Positions 52,127 to 60,750 of a stretch of 64,000 nucleotides of DNA are shown in pieces. Source of the stretch: Shinella sp. PSBB067. GTDB taxonomy: Bacteria > Pseudomonadota > Alphaproteobacteria > Rhizobiales > Rhizobiaceae. The DNA is taken from assembly GCF_016839145.1 (NCBI RefSeq), contig NZ_CP069304.1, positions 310,001 through 374,000 on the forward strand, written 5' to 3'. The position numbers were made by a program, and so were the translations under genes. Numbering within the stretch: the first letter of the stretch is position 1; each line of letters begins with the position of its first letter. Under the pieces are notes generated by a model. The model had not been told where the DNA came from, did not search any database, and saw nothing but the letters and a program-made list of their open reading frames with translations.

Positions 52127-53417
52127 AAAGGCGTTCCAGCCGATAGGGAGAGGGATCGACGATCGGGGTCTGCCCGCAGACCAGGTCGGCCGCAAGCTGG
52201 CCGGCGGCGGGCGAGGTGCCGAAGCCGTGGCCCGAAAAGCCCGAGGCAACGGTCAGCCCGGGTACCTTCGCCACCGGCGAAATGACGGGCAGGGAATCGG
52301 GCGTGACGTCGATCATTCCGGCCCAGGCCTGCGTCACGACGGCGTTCTTGAAAACGGGCCACGCTTTCACGAGATTGCGCATGGCTTCTGCATTGAGGGC
52401 TTCGTTGACCGGGGGATCCATGGTGCGCACCCGCTCGAACGGCGACACCGCTGACGCATTCCAGCGCCGCGCCAGCGAAATGTCGTTGAGGAATGCCCTT
52501 CCCAGCGATATGCGCACATTCTTCCACTGGGCCCGCAGCGTGGAAAGGTAGCGCCTGCCGATAAGCAGATGGTCGAGCATGAGCGGCGCATAGAGCGCGC
52601 CGCGCTGGGTGATCGTGAAGCCGCCGTCCTGGCGCTTGCGGAAGGAGAAGTCCGGCGCCCCGACCGCGATCTCCGTCGGGCCCTCCATCGCGGCGGTCCT
52701 CAGGACCGATGCGACCAGGGGCAGCGTCGGCAGCGACACGCCGAGATTGCCGAGGAAGCGCCGCGACCACAGGCCGCCGGCAAGCAGCACATGCTCGCAA
52801 CGGATCTCGCCCCGTTCGGTCACGACGCCGCTGACCTTGCCCGCAGACAGCGACAGCACGCGGACGGCACAGTCCTCGACGATGACGGCGCCCCTTGCGA
52901 TGGCGGCGGATGCGATGGCGCTCGAGGCGAGCGTGGGCTCGGCGCGCCCGTCGGAGGCCGTGTATATCCCGCCCGCCCAGCGGCCTTCGCCGCCCGGCAC
53001 GAGATGATCGACTTCCGATGCGCTCAGCAGGCGCGAATCCAGCGAGAGTCCGTCGACCGACCTGGTCCAGGCCTGGTGCACGGCCATTTCCGCTTCGGTC
53101 CGGGCGATATACATGATGCCCGCCTGGCGATAGCCGACATCCGCGCCGACGCGTTGCGGCATTTCCGTCCAAAGGCGATCGGAGGCCAGCGAAAGGGGCA
53201 CGTCGAGTTTCTCCCGGCCCATCTTGCGGATCCAGCCCAGATTGCGCGACGACTGTTCCCCCGCGATCCGGCCTTTCTCCAGCACGACCACGGGAATGCC
53301 GCGTTCCGCCAGTGTCAGGGCGGCCGTCAGGCCGATAATTCCGCCGCCGATGACGACGACGGTCGTCGATGACGGATGGTCGGGAGAGGTTCGTACCGGA
53401 GCGATAACGGGTGCCAC
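52125..53417 (-). CDS. FAD-dependent amino acid/amine oxidoreductase (DAO family)
   Basis: A 430-aa flavoprotein of the DadA/glycine-oxidase/sarcosine-oxidase superfamily. The FAD motif TVVVIGGGIIGLTAALTLAERGIPVVVLEK is near the N-terminus, followed by SSRNLGWIRKMGRE. The C-terminus has the second FAD segment VTPDSLPVISPVAKVPGLTVASGFSGHGFGTSPAAGQLAADL. It oxidises an amine or amino acid to an imine. It is third in a minus-strand group with RidA, which hydrolyses imines, and an ornithine-cyclodeaminase-like protein, so an imine intermediate is likely handled here. It lies 84 bases after the RidA gene. Confidence 0.9.
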   Translation of the reverse strand: MAPVIAPVRTSPDHPSSTTVVVIGGGIIGLTAALTLAERGIPVVVLEKGRIAGEQSSRNLGWIRKMGREKLDVPLSLASDRLWTEMPQRVGADVGYRQAGIMYIARTEAEMAVHQAWTRSVDGLSLDSRLLSASEVDHLVPGGEGRWAGGIYTASDGRAEPTLASSAIASAAIARGAVIVEDCAVRVLSLSAGKVSGVVTERGEIRCEHVLLAGGLWSRRFLGNLGVSLPTLPLVASVLRTAAMEGPTEIAVGAPDFSFRKRQDGGFTITQRGALYAPLMLDHLLIGRRYLSTLRAQWKNVRISLGRAFLNDISLARRWNASAVSPFERVRTMDPPVNEALNAEAMRNLVKAWPVFKNAVVTQAWAGMIDVTPDSLPVISPVAKVPGLTVASGFSGHGFGTSPAAGQLAADLVCGQTPIVDPSPYRLERL

Positions 53418-53501
53418 GTCTTTGTTCCTTGCGGTAAGGCAGCGGAGCGGGTTGGCGCACGGCCATGCGAAGGCTCGTGCACCAACGCGCAGGTATCTCG
53501 G

Positions 53502-53924
53502 TCAGAGGGAAATCGTCATCTCTTTGACATTCGCCTCGGAAGCGCCCCGATAGGCGGTCACTTCGATCTCGACCTTGTATTCCGCCGAGCCGAGCGCCGG
53601 GCATGTCATCGTGAGGGTAGGGTTGATGCCGCGCATCTTCTGCGCATAGGCCGCCATGATGACGTCGATGTCCTTCGGGAACTGGACGAACACCCGCGCC
53701 GCCACGATATCCGCCAATGTCGCGCCGACGGCGGCGAGTGCGCCTTCGATATTGGCGAGAACCTGCAGCGTCTGTTCCGTCAGGTCCTGCGGGATCTGCT
53801 TCGTTCTGGGATTGCGGCCGGCGGTATTCGAAACGAATATGAGATTGTCGACGGCGACGAGGCGTGAATAGCTGCCGATTTCTTCGAATTTCGAGCCTGT
53901 TTTTACCTTGGTTACATCGGTCAT
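53502..53924 (-). CDS. RidA-family protein (imine/enamine deaminase-like)
   Basis: A 140-aa protein of the YjgF/YER057c/UK114 family. SRLVAVDNLIFVSNTAGRNPRTKQIPQDLTEQTLQVLANIEGALAAVGATLADIVAARVFV is the typical trimer-forming core. The arginine usually involved in catalysis is in DIVAARVFVQ, and MTCPALGSAEYKVEIEVTAYRG corresponds to the C-terminal strand with conserved proline and glutamate. ATG at 53924 gives the usual length; the frame opens 10 codons earlier without homology. Between an oxidase and a cyclodeaminase-like protein it probably hydrolyses an imine product. Confidence 0.9.
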   Translation of the reverse strand: MTDVTKVKTGSKFEEIGSYSRLVAVDNLIFVSNTAGRNPRTKQIPQDLTEQTLQVLANIEGALAAVGATLADIVAARVFVQFPKDIDVIMAAYAQKMRGINPTLTMTCPALGSAEYKVEIEVTAYRGASEANVKEMTISL

Positions 53925-53996
53925 GGTGTTCGCTTTCTCGGAGACACAAAACAACGATAGGTCGGATGGTGGATGGTCCGGGCCGTCCGGCAGGGA

Positions 53997-55172
53997 TCAG
54001 CGCAAGGCCGGGACGTCCCAGAGATTGAGCTTGACGCCGATTCCCTTCTGAAGGGCGTTGCGGTAGACCACCGTCCCCCAGGCCACATCCTCGACCGGCA
54101 TGCCGCCGACGGACATGATGATGATTTCGTCGTCGTTGCGACGGCCGGGTGCTTCCCCGGCGACGATCTTGCCGAGATCCTCGAGCTGGTCGCGCGACAT
54201 CCTGCCTTCGGCGATCAGGTCCATGAACTTGATACCGACCACCGGGATCGAATTGTGCACCGGCTTGGGATTCTCCTCGTACCAGGCCTCGTAGAGGCCG
54301 GGATTGTCGAGCACCTTGCGGACGTCCGGCGACTCCATGCCTTCGTCGATATTGCTCAGCGCGGGCATCGACAGGAATGTGCCGGGGCTGATCCATTCGC
54401 GCTTGACCATTGGATAGGTGGAGGGGTCACCCGTCGCGCCCGAATTGCAGAAGGTGACGATGTCGCAGTTGCGCACCACCTCTTCGGCGCTGTCGACGAC
54501 CGTGACATTCGTGATCTGGGGGAAGGTCGCGTCAAGCCACGCCAGGAAGGCATCGAGGTTTTTCCTGCCGCGGCCCTTGACCTTGACGGTATCGATTTGC
54601 GGGCAGACCGCCATGAAGGCGGAAAGCGAGGTCTTCGCCATGACGCCCGGCCCGAGGATGCCGACGACCCTGGAATCCTTGCGCGCGAGGTGGCGCGCGC
54701 CGACACCGGGAACCGCTCCGGTGCGATAGGCCGACAGGAGGTTGGCGGACATGAAAGCCAGCGGCGCTCCGGTGTCGGCATCGTTGAGGACGAACATCAG
54801 GATCGAGCGCGGCAGTCCCTTTTCCCGGTTCTCGATGTTCGAGCCGTACCATTTCATCCCCGCCGTCTGGAAACGGCCGCCCAGATAGGCAGGCATTGCC
54901 ATGAAACGCCGGTCGGGCGTCGGTTTCGGCATGTCGGGAAACGGCGAATTCTCCGGGAAGATCACAACGGAGCCGTGCGAGTTGTTGTTCGCGCCGGCCA
55001 TGCGATAGTCGCCATGGTAGAGCAGCGCGAACATCTCCTCCATCGTGTCGACGCAGCCGGCCATGTCCGTGACACCCGCCGCGATCATGTCGGGTTCGGA
55101 CAGATAAATGAAATCGATCCTTGTCGACGCACGGGAATTGTCGAGCGGGTGAGCGCGATTTTCTTGAAGCAT
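53997..55172 (-). CDS. Ornithine cyclodeaminase/mu-crystallin-family protein
   Basis: A 391-aa NAD(P)-binding protein, about 60 residues longer than typical ornithine cyclodeaminases. It has IDFIYLSEPDMIAAGVTDMAGCVDTMEEMFALL, PAYLGGRFQTAGMKWYGSN (active-site lysine), ANLLSAYRTGAVPGVGARHLARKDSRVVGILGPGVMA and CDIVTFCNSGATG. This longer subgroup has been named tyramine oxidase subunit B in some annotations, which I recall but cannot verify here. It heads the group with RidA and the FAD oxidase. Its 5' region carries one of the paired 25-bp dyads, 70 bases before the ATG. A role in amine or amino-acid imine chemistry is likely. Confidence 0.85.
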   Translation of the reverse strand: MLQENRAHPLDNSRASTRIDFIYLSEPDMIAAGVTDMAGCVDTMEEMFALLYHGDYRMAGANNNSHGSVVIFPENSPFPDMPKPTPDRRFMAMPAYLGGRFQTAGMKWYGSNIENREKGLPRSILMFVLNDADTGAPLAFMSANLLSAYRTGAVPGVGARHLARKDSRVVGILGPGVMAKTSLSAFMAVCPQIDTVKVKGRGRKNLDAFLAWLDATFPQITNVTVVDSAEEVVRNCDIVTFCNSGATGDPSTYPMVKREWISPGTFLSMPALSNIDEGMESPDVRKVLDNPGLYEAWYEENPKPVHNSIPVVGIKFMDLIAEGRMSRDQLEDLGKIVAGEAPGRRNDDEIIIMSVGGMPVEDVAWGTVVYRNALQKGIGVKLNLWDVPALR

Positions 55173-55241
55173 GGGACCACTCTGCTGATTTTCGATCAGC
55201 AGAAGCTGTCATGAAGACGAGGCGCAAGGAATGACGGATGC

Positions 55242-55266
55242 GGCCGATAATTTTGCATATCAGGCC
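55242..55266. promoter_or_regulatory. 25-bp imperfect dyad shared with a site at 31254
   Basis: The element runs GGCCGATA ... TATCAGGCC, with arms GGCCGATA and TATC(A)GGCC. It is identical at 22 of 25 positions to the element at 31254. It lies 70-94 bases upstream of the cyclodeaminase-like gene in the 333-bp gap before the M20 gene. The rest of that gap shows no supportable gene. Confidence 0.6.
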
Positions 55267-55505
55267 ACCCGGTCGATGTCCTTCGATCGGGCGCCGAGGC
55301 GCGTGGAGGAACCATGGCTGCGATTGAGAACCAGACGGTCTATCGGGTTCGAGCAATGCCAAGCGCGCGGGACATCAGCACCTGCCTGCACTTGCGGCAG
55401 CCGGGGAGCGAGGGTGGCGCGGATGTTCCTGCTTGCCGCCGCGGCCGGCCGCGAAGCCGGCGGAGCACGATCTGACATGCGAGGCTCGACGGCGACCTGG
55501 CAGCC

Positions 55506-56720
55506 TCAGTTCCGCGGCATGCGGGACGGCGCTGTCGACGGCGGCGTCTCCGCCAGCAGCTTCAGCGCGGCGTGGGTGAACAGCCGCACGCCCATGGCCA
55601 GCGCGTCCTCGTCGATCTGGAAGGCGGCATCGTGATGGGCGGCGGTGATGCCTTTTTCAGCATTGCCGGCACCCAGCAGCACGAAGCACGACGGCGCCTC
55701 GTGGCCGAAGGCGGAGAAATCCTCACCCGGCATGATCGGCGGCATCTCGCCGACGCCCCGCGGATCGAACAGGCCGGTGGCGACGTCCCGGACGATGCCG
55801 GCGGTCGGCGCGTCGTTGACGACGGCGTCGTAGATACGCCGGTATTCGTAGATGCAGGTTGCGCCATGGGCCGCGCAGATGCCGGCGGCGATCTCGCCGA
55901 TCCGCCGCTCGATCCTGTCGCGCACGCCGGCATCGAAGGTATTGGTGCCGCCGCCGATGGATGCGCTCGCCGGGATGACGCCGACGGAGCGGCCGGCATG
56001 GAATTCGGTCACGCCGACGACCGCCGCCTCGAGCGGATCGATCTCCCGGGACACCAGGTGCTGCAGGTTGGCGACGATCTGCGCGCCGATGGCGATCGGG
56101 TCGATGGCTGCATGCGGCGCACCGATATGGCCGCCCTTGCCGACGACCTTGATCCGGAAGACATCGCAAGCCGCCATGACGCGCCGTGAATTGACCTGGA
56201 CCGTGCCGATCTCGTAGGGCGACCACAGATGCAGGCCGATGACCCGGTCGACGCCGTCCATGGCGCCGCCGGCGATCATCCCGGCCGCCCCGCCGGGCGG
56301 CGTTTCCTCGCCGTTCTCGAACAGGAAGCGGACCTCGCCGGCGATCTCTTCACGCAGGCGCGACAGCACGCTGGCGGTGCCGAGAAGGATGGCGGTATGC
56401 CCGTCATGACCGCAGGCATGCATGACCCCGTCGCGCCGCGACGCATAGGGCAGGCCGGTTTCCTCGCGGATCGGCAGCGCGTCGAAATCGGCGCGGATCG
56501 CGATCGTCGGGCCGGGACGGGCCCCGCGCAGACGCCCGACGACGCTGGTCCCGGAGGGATGCGAGATCTCGATGCCGCCGAAGGCGGAAAGCTTGGAGGC
56601 GATGAACGCCGAGGTCTCGACCTCCTCGAACGACAGTTCGGGATTGGCATGCAGGTGCCGCCGCCACTCGACGACGCTTGCACGCATGTCGTCGACCATG
56701 TCCTCGATCTTTTGCCTCAC
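55506..56720 (-). CDS. M20 amidohydrolase (hippurate/IAA-amino acid hydrolase-like)
   Basis: A 404-aa zinc peptidase-family enzyme that hydrolyses N-acyl amino acids. Motifs are RRHLHANPELSFEE, ADFDALPIREETGLPY, the metal motif MHACGHDGHTAILLGTA, ENGEETPPGGAAGMI and a C-terminal GEDFSAFGHEAPSCFVLLG. GTG at 56720 is chosen because GAGGGGAG stands six bases before it and the protein then begins near the usual RRHLHANPE region. An upstream in-frame ATG at 56822 gives a low-complexity extension. It is divergent from the binding-protein gene at 56996 and likely splits an imported conjugate. Confidence 0.92.
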   Translation of the reverse strand: MRQKIEDMVDDMRASVVEWRRHLHANPELSFEEVETSAFIASKLSAFGGIEISHPSGTSVVGRLRGARPGPTIAIRADFDALPIREETGLPYASRRDGVMHACGHDGHTAILLGTASVLSRLREEIAGEVRFLFENGEETPPGGAAGMIAGGAMDGVDRVIGLHLWSPYEIGTVQVNSRRVMAACDVFRIKVVGKGGHIGAPHAAIDPIAIGAQIVANLQHLVSREIDPLEAAVVGVTEFHAGRSVGVIPASASIGGGTNTFDAGVRDRIERRIGEIAAGICAAHGATCIYEYRRIYDAVVNDAPTAGIVRDVATGLFDPRGVGEMPPIMPGEDFSAFGHEAPSCFVLLGAGNAEKGITAAHHDAAFQIDEDALAMGVRLFTHAALKLLAETPPSTAPSRMPRN

Positions 56721-56836
56721 GTCGGCTCTCCCCTCGTTGGCGTCGTCCGCGGCGGCAGGCTTCGGTCGGCCGGGCCTGTCCGAGATGCGGCTTGTCCGCG
56801 TCCCTAGGCCCCAGCCAAACACCGGTGGCCGGCGAT

Positions 56837-56905
56837 ATCCAATAAATTCGAGGGTGTGAACCGATGCCGTTTCGCGATTGATAGCCCGTATCCATTCTAT
56901 TGGAT
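56837..56905. promoter_or_regulatory. ATCCAATA/TATTGGAT inverted pair in a divergent promoter
   Basis: ATCCAATA (56837-56844) and its complement TATTGGAT (56898-56905) lie 53 bases apart between the M20 gene and the binding-protein gene. The first extends to CCAATAAATTCG (56839-56850), resembling the CCRATA sites at 46169 and 47165. Confidence 0.4.
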
Positions 56906-56995
56906 GGCAATGGAAATATCGTCTTCTCTACGTTTTCCCGGCGGCGACGCGACGGCGCGATCGTCGGCGGCAATCAAGCAAAAGAGGAGAACATC

Positions 56996-57985
56996 ATGCC
57001 ACGCTTGCTACCGTCCGCCGTTGGCCTTGCGGCCCTGGCGGCGACCGCGATCTGCGGTGCTGCGAGAGCCGAGACCCTGGTCGGCTACGTTTCGCCGACC
57101 GCGGCCCAGCCCGGCCAGCAACTGGTCGACCTTGCGATCAACCAGGCCGCCAAGGAAAAGGGCTGGTCCTACCGCGTCCTCGATGCCAATCTGTCGCCGG
57201 ACCGGCAGGTCTCCCATATCGATACGCTGCTGACCCTCGGCGCCAAGGCGATCGGCACCTGGTCGCTGGACAACAACGCGGTCGCCGGCGTCTATTCCCG
57301 CGCGAGAGCCCAGAACGTCCCGATCATCGGCCTGATCTCGGTCGGTGCGGATGTGACGAACACCGTCTACTGGGATCCCAATCTGTGCAAGCCGGGCGGT
57401 CCCTTCGACCAGCAGGCGGCGTGGATCGCCGAGCGCAAGCCGGGTGCGAAGGTCATCGTCTTCGGCGGCCCGCCGGTGGAATCGATCGTCAACAACACGA
57501 ATTGCTTCACGCAGGCCGCCAAGGCCGCCGGCCTCGATGTCATCGACCGGGTGGACAACACCAAGGATTCGACCGCCAGCGCCGCGACGCTGGCTGCCGA
57601 CCAGTTGATCCGCTTTCCCGACGTGCAGGTCTTCTGGGCCTATAACGATTCCACCGCACTCGGCATCTCCGCGTCCGTGATCGCCTCCGGCAAGTCGATC
57701 TTCGACGGCAAGAACGAGGACGGCGTGCAGGTGTTCGGCATGAACGGTGACAACGACGCCATCGTCGCGGTCAAGGAAGGCCGCCTGACCGGAACCATCG
57801 ACACCGATGCCTATGCGACGGGCCTTGCCATGGCGCTTGCGATGGACCGGGCGATGGCCGACCCCTCGGCAAAGCAGGAGCCGATCGTCGTCGCCTCCAA
57901 GCTCTTCACTGGCGACAATATCGAGACGTGGAAGCCCGGTCCGGAGCGCGGCTACACGCTGGAGAACTTCCCCATGGCGAAATGA
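56996..57985 (+). CDS. Sugar-type ABC transporter periplasmic binding protein (second system)
   Basis: A 329-aa exported Peripla_BP_4-type protein. The signal is MPRLLPSAVGLAALAATAICGAARA/ETL. The mature start LVGYVSPTAAQPGQQLVDLAINQAAKEKGW and segments IDTLLTLGAKAIGTWSLDNNAVAGV and FWAYNDSTALGISASVIASGK fit the fold. AGAGGAGA precedes ATG 56996; a longer frame upstream has no signal. The matching permease and ATPase lie just downstream on the opposite strand, which is unusual. A strong hairpin separates them. The ligand may be non-sugar, judging by the neighbouring amidohydrolase and GMC enzymes. Confidence 0.92.
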   Translation: MPRLLPSAVGLAALAATAICGAARAETLVGYVSPTAAQPGQQLVDLAINQAAKEKGWSYRVLDANLSPDRQVSHIDTLLTLGAKAIGTWSLDNNAVAGVYSRARAQNVPIIGLISVGADVTNTVYWDPNLCKPGGPFDQQAAWIAERKPGAKVIVFGGPPVESIVNNTNCFTQAAKAAGLDVIDRVDNTKDSTASAATLAADQLIRFPDVQVFWAYNDSTALGISASVIASGKSIFDGKNEDGVQVFGMNGDNDAIVAVKEGRLTGTIDTDAYATGLAMALAMDRAMADPSAKQEPIVVASKLFTGDNIETWKPGPERGYTLENFPMAK

Positions 57986-58035
57986 CCCTTGCGCCCGCGG
58001 CGGACTGCGGCGATGCGCGCGGCGCGCAAGGAGAG

Positions 58036-58070
58036 AAAAGGCCCGGGGCGCCAAGCGCCCCGGGCCTTTT
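58036..58070. terminator. Strong bidirectional Rho-independent terminator
   Basis: A perfect 16-bp stem, AAAAGGCCCGGGGCGC (58036-58051) with GCGCCCCGGGCCTTTT (58055-58070), closes on a CAA loop. The A-run and T-run on the outer sides let it work in both directions. It lies between the plus-strand binding-protein gene and the minus-strand permease gene. Confidence 0.92.
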
Positions 58071-58156
58071 CTTGCCGGCGGACCAGACGGGCCCGTCCAG
58101 CCGTCCGGGCACGGCGCCTCTGGACCTCACGCATCGATGGAGGCCGGGCGGATCAT

Positions 58157-59185
58157 TCACAGCGCCGACTGGCGCCGGCGTCGCAGGAGCTGGCGCAGGC
58201 CGCCCAGCCATACCGCCATGATCAGGATGGCGCCGCTGACCATGCCCTGCCAGAAGGAGGATACGCCGCTGAGCGTCAGGCCGTTCTGGATGACGCCGAG
58301 GAACAGGACGCCGATCATCGTGCCGAAGACGCCGCCCTCGCCGCCGGTGAAGGCCGTGCCGCCGATCAGCACCGCGGCGAGTACCGTCAGCAGCAGCGTC
58401 GGATCGACCTCGGCGGGGGCGGAGGTCAGCCGGCCGACCTGGACGACGCTGCCGAGCCCGGCCATCAGGCCCGCGATCACGAAGACCACAAGCATCACCC
58501 GCTTGACATCGATCCCGTTCAGCCTCGCCGCCTCCGCATTGGCGCCGATCGCGTAGAGGGCGCGGCCGAACGCCGTGTAGCGCAGGATGCCGCCGGCAAG
58601 CAGCAGGAGCGTCATGTCGAAAACGAGAATGACCGGTACGGGGCCGATATTGCCGTTGACGAAGGTATTGATCATCTTGAAGCCGGGCGCGGAGAACACG
58701 CTGATGCTGGCGCCGTCGTTGGCGATCAGCGCGAAGCTTTGAAACATCGACAGCGTTCCGAGCGTGACGACGAAGAAGGAGATCCTGAAATAGGAGATCA
58801 GGACGCCGTTGATGGCCCCGAGCAGCGCGCCGAAGGCGATTGCCGCGGCAATGGCGGCGGGTGCCGGCAAGCCGGTCAGCATCAGGAATCCGAAGATCAT
58901 TGCGCTCGCCGCCGTCGCGCTGGCCACAGAAAGGTCCACCGCCCCCGAGATCACCACGTAGGTCGCGCCGAGCGCCAGGACGAAGGCCACGCTGTTGGAC
59001 TTGACGACGTTCATCAGGTTGCCCCAGGTCAGGAACACCGGCTGGCTGATCGTGAGGAACGCGCCGATGATCAGCAGGCTGATCAGGGCGCCGGCATAGG
59101 GGTTCTGGAAGATGCGGGCAAGGAGTGATGGCGGCGCGCCATAGCGGCCGCGCGCGGCCTGGTTTTCGCTGTGTGTGACCGTCAT
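58157..59185 (-). CDS. Sugar-type ABC permease (second system)
   Basis: A 342-aa BPD_transp_2 family membrane protein with about nine hydrophobic segments. Family motifs are ATYVVISGAVDLSVASATAASAMIFGFL, RISFFVVTLGTLSMFQSFALI and AAVLIGGTAFTGGEGGVFGTMIGVLFLGVIQNGL. It is the channel partner of the ATPase, whose stop it overlaps by ATGA at 59182-59185. The binding protein is encoded convergently beyond the terminator. Confidence 0.94.
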   Translation of the reverse strand: MTVTHSENQAARGRYGAPPSLLARIFQNPYAGALISLLIIGAFLTISQPVFLTWGNLMNVVKSNSVAFVLALGATYVVISGAVDLSVASATAASAMIFGFLMLTGLPAPAAIAAAIAFGALLGAINGVLISYFRISFFVVTLGTLSMFQSFALIANDGASISVFSAPGFKMINTFVNGNIGPVPVILVFDMTLLLLAGGILRYTAFGRALYAIGANAEAARLNGIDVKRVMLVVFVIAGLMAGLGSVVQVGRLTSAPAEVDPTLLLTVLAAVLIGGTAFTGGEGGVFGTMIGVLFLGVIQNGLTLSGVSSFWQGMVSGAILIMAVWLGGLRQLLRRRRQSAL

Positions 59186-60750
59186 GACATGGCTCCGGAC
59201 ATGGTGTTTCGTTGCTGGTGGTTGTGGGCGCCGGCGACGGCGATCGCTGCGATTGCCTCCTCGCTGGCGTTGCCGCGGTCGAACTCGCCCTCGATGCGGC
59301 CCTCGAAGAAGACCGCGATGCGATCGCAGATGCCGAGGAGTTCCGGCAGCTCGGAAGAGACGACAAGCACGGCGGCGCCCGCTTCGGCCGCATCCTGCAG
59401 CATCCGGTAGATCTCGCTTTTCGCCCCCACGTCGATACCGCGCGTCGGCTCATTGAGGACCAGAACCTTCGGCTTGCGCACGAAAGTCCGTCCCAGGATG
59501 ACCTTCTGCTGGTTGCCGCCCGACAGCGTCGAAATCTGCACGGCGGCGGAGGACGCCGCGACCCTGTAGGTATGCATCGCCGTGCCGACCTCGGCCTTTT
59601 CCCGCCTCGTGTTGAGAATGCCGCGCCGGCACAGGCGGTCGAACCAGGCGAGCGAGAAGTTCTCCTGGACGCTGCGCACGAGAAGCAGGGCGGCCGCCTT
59701 GCGGTCGTCCGGCACGTAGCCGATGCCGGCGTCGATGCAGTGGCGCGGGTCGCCGGGCCGGACAGGCCTGCCGTCGACCTCGACGCGCCCCGTGGCCGGT
59801 ATCGCTCCGCCGAGCGCCATTGCGAACTCCGCCTTGCCCGAGCCGACGAGGCCGGCGATGCCGACGATCTCGCCGCGACGCACCGAAAGACAGGTCGGCT
59901 TGAGAAGCGCCTCGGGCGCGGCCAGATCCGTCACGCGCAACACCGTCTCGCCGGCCGCGATCGAACGCTTTCCATAGAAATCCTTGATCTCGCGGCCGAC
60001 CATCAGCCGGACGAGATCGGCCTCGCCTGTTTGCGGCAGCGGCACGGTCGCCACCAGCCTGCCATCGCGCAACACGGTGGCGATGGACGAGACGGCGTAG
60101 ATTTCCGGCATGCGGTGGGTGATCATCAGGATCGCCATCCCGGCTTCGCGCTGCTGCCGTACCAGCGCCATCAGCCGTTGGGTCGCCGCTTCCGACAGCG
60201 TGCTGGTCGCCTCGTCGAGGATCAGCAGGCGTGCATTGGAAGAGAGGGCCCTGGCGATCTCGATCTCCTGGCGCATCTCCACGCTGAGCTCGGAAACGAG
60301 CGCGTGCGGCTCGACGTGGACACCGAGGCGGTCGAGCGCCACGCGGGCGTCCTCTTCCAGCCGCGTCCAGTCGATCGTCCCGAACCGCGTTCTCGGCAGG
60401 CGGCCGAGGAAAATGTTCTCCGCGACCGTCAGGGTCGGGGCCAGCGTCAGTTCCTGGCTGATCATCACGAAGCCGCGCGTCAGCGCCTCTGCCGGGCTGG
60501 CGATGGTGGAGGCGACGCCGTCGATGATGATCTCGCCTTCGTCGGGCTGGATGAGGCCGGCAATGATCTTGGAGAGCGTCGACTTGCCTGAACCGTTCTC
60601 CCCGGTCAGCGCATGGACCTCGCCGGCCCTTACCGTCAGGTCGACGTCGCTCAGCGCCCGCACGCCGGGGAAGCTCTTCGAAATGCCCACGAGGCGCACG
60701 ATGGGGTCCGCATCCCGCCCGTTGCCGTTCGACTGCACTGTCCTGTTCAT
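59182..60750 (-). CDS. Sugar-type ABC double ATPase (second system) with altered Walker B motifs
   Basis: A 522-aa RbsA-type double ATPase. The first half has GENGSGKST, ELSVEMRQEIEIARAL and LLILDEATSTLS. The second half has the usual degenerate Walker A (GLVGSGKAE) and LSGGNQQKVILGRTF. Its Walker B reads VLVLNEPTRGID, with asparagine where aspartate is normal (compare FIFDEPTRGID in the 14235 homologue). Family identity is clear. The second site may be catalytically weak. It overlaps the GMC gene upstream and the permease downstream by ATGA each. Confidence 0.94.
   Translation of the reverse strand: MNRTVQSNGNGRDADPIVRLVGISKSFPGVRALSDVDLTVRAGEVHALTGENGSGKSTLSKIIAGLIQPDEGEIIIDGVASTIASPAEALTRGFVMISQELTLAPTLTVAENIFLGRLPRTRFGTIDWTRLEEDARVALDRLGVHVEPHALVSELSVEMRQEIEIARALSSNARLLILDEATSTLSEAATQRLMALVRQQREAGMAILMITHRMPEIYAVSSIATVLRDGRLVATVPLPQTGEADLVRLMVGREIKDFYGKRSIAAGETVLRVTDLAAPEALLKPTCLSVRRGEIVGIAGLVGSGKAEFAMALGGAIPATGRVEVDGRPVRPGDPRHCIDAGIGYVPDDRKAAALLLVRSVQENFSLAWFDRLCRRGILNTRREKAEVGTAMHTYRVAASSAAVQISTLSGGNQQKVILGRTFVRKPKVLVLNEPTRGIDVGAKSEIYRMLQDAAEAGAAVLVVSSELPELLGICDRIAVFFEGRIEGEFDRGNASEEAIAAIAVAGAHNHQQRNTMSGAMS

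Noticed and set aside
52227..53372. Plus-strand frames opposite the FAD oxidoreductase
   Set aside because: They are shadows of a well-supported flavoprotein and show no domain or ribosome site.
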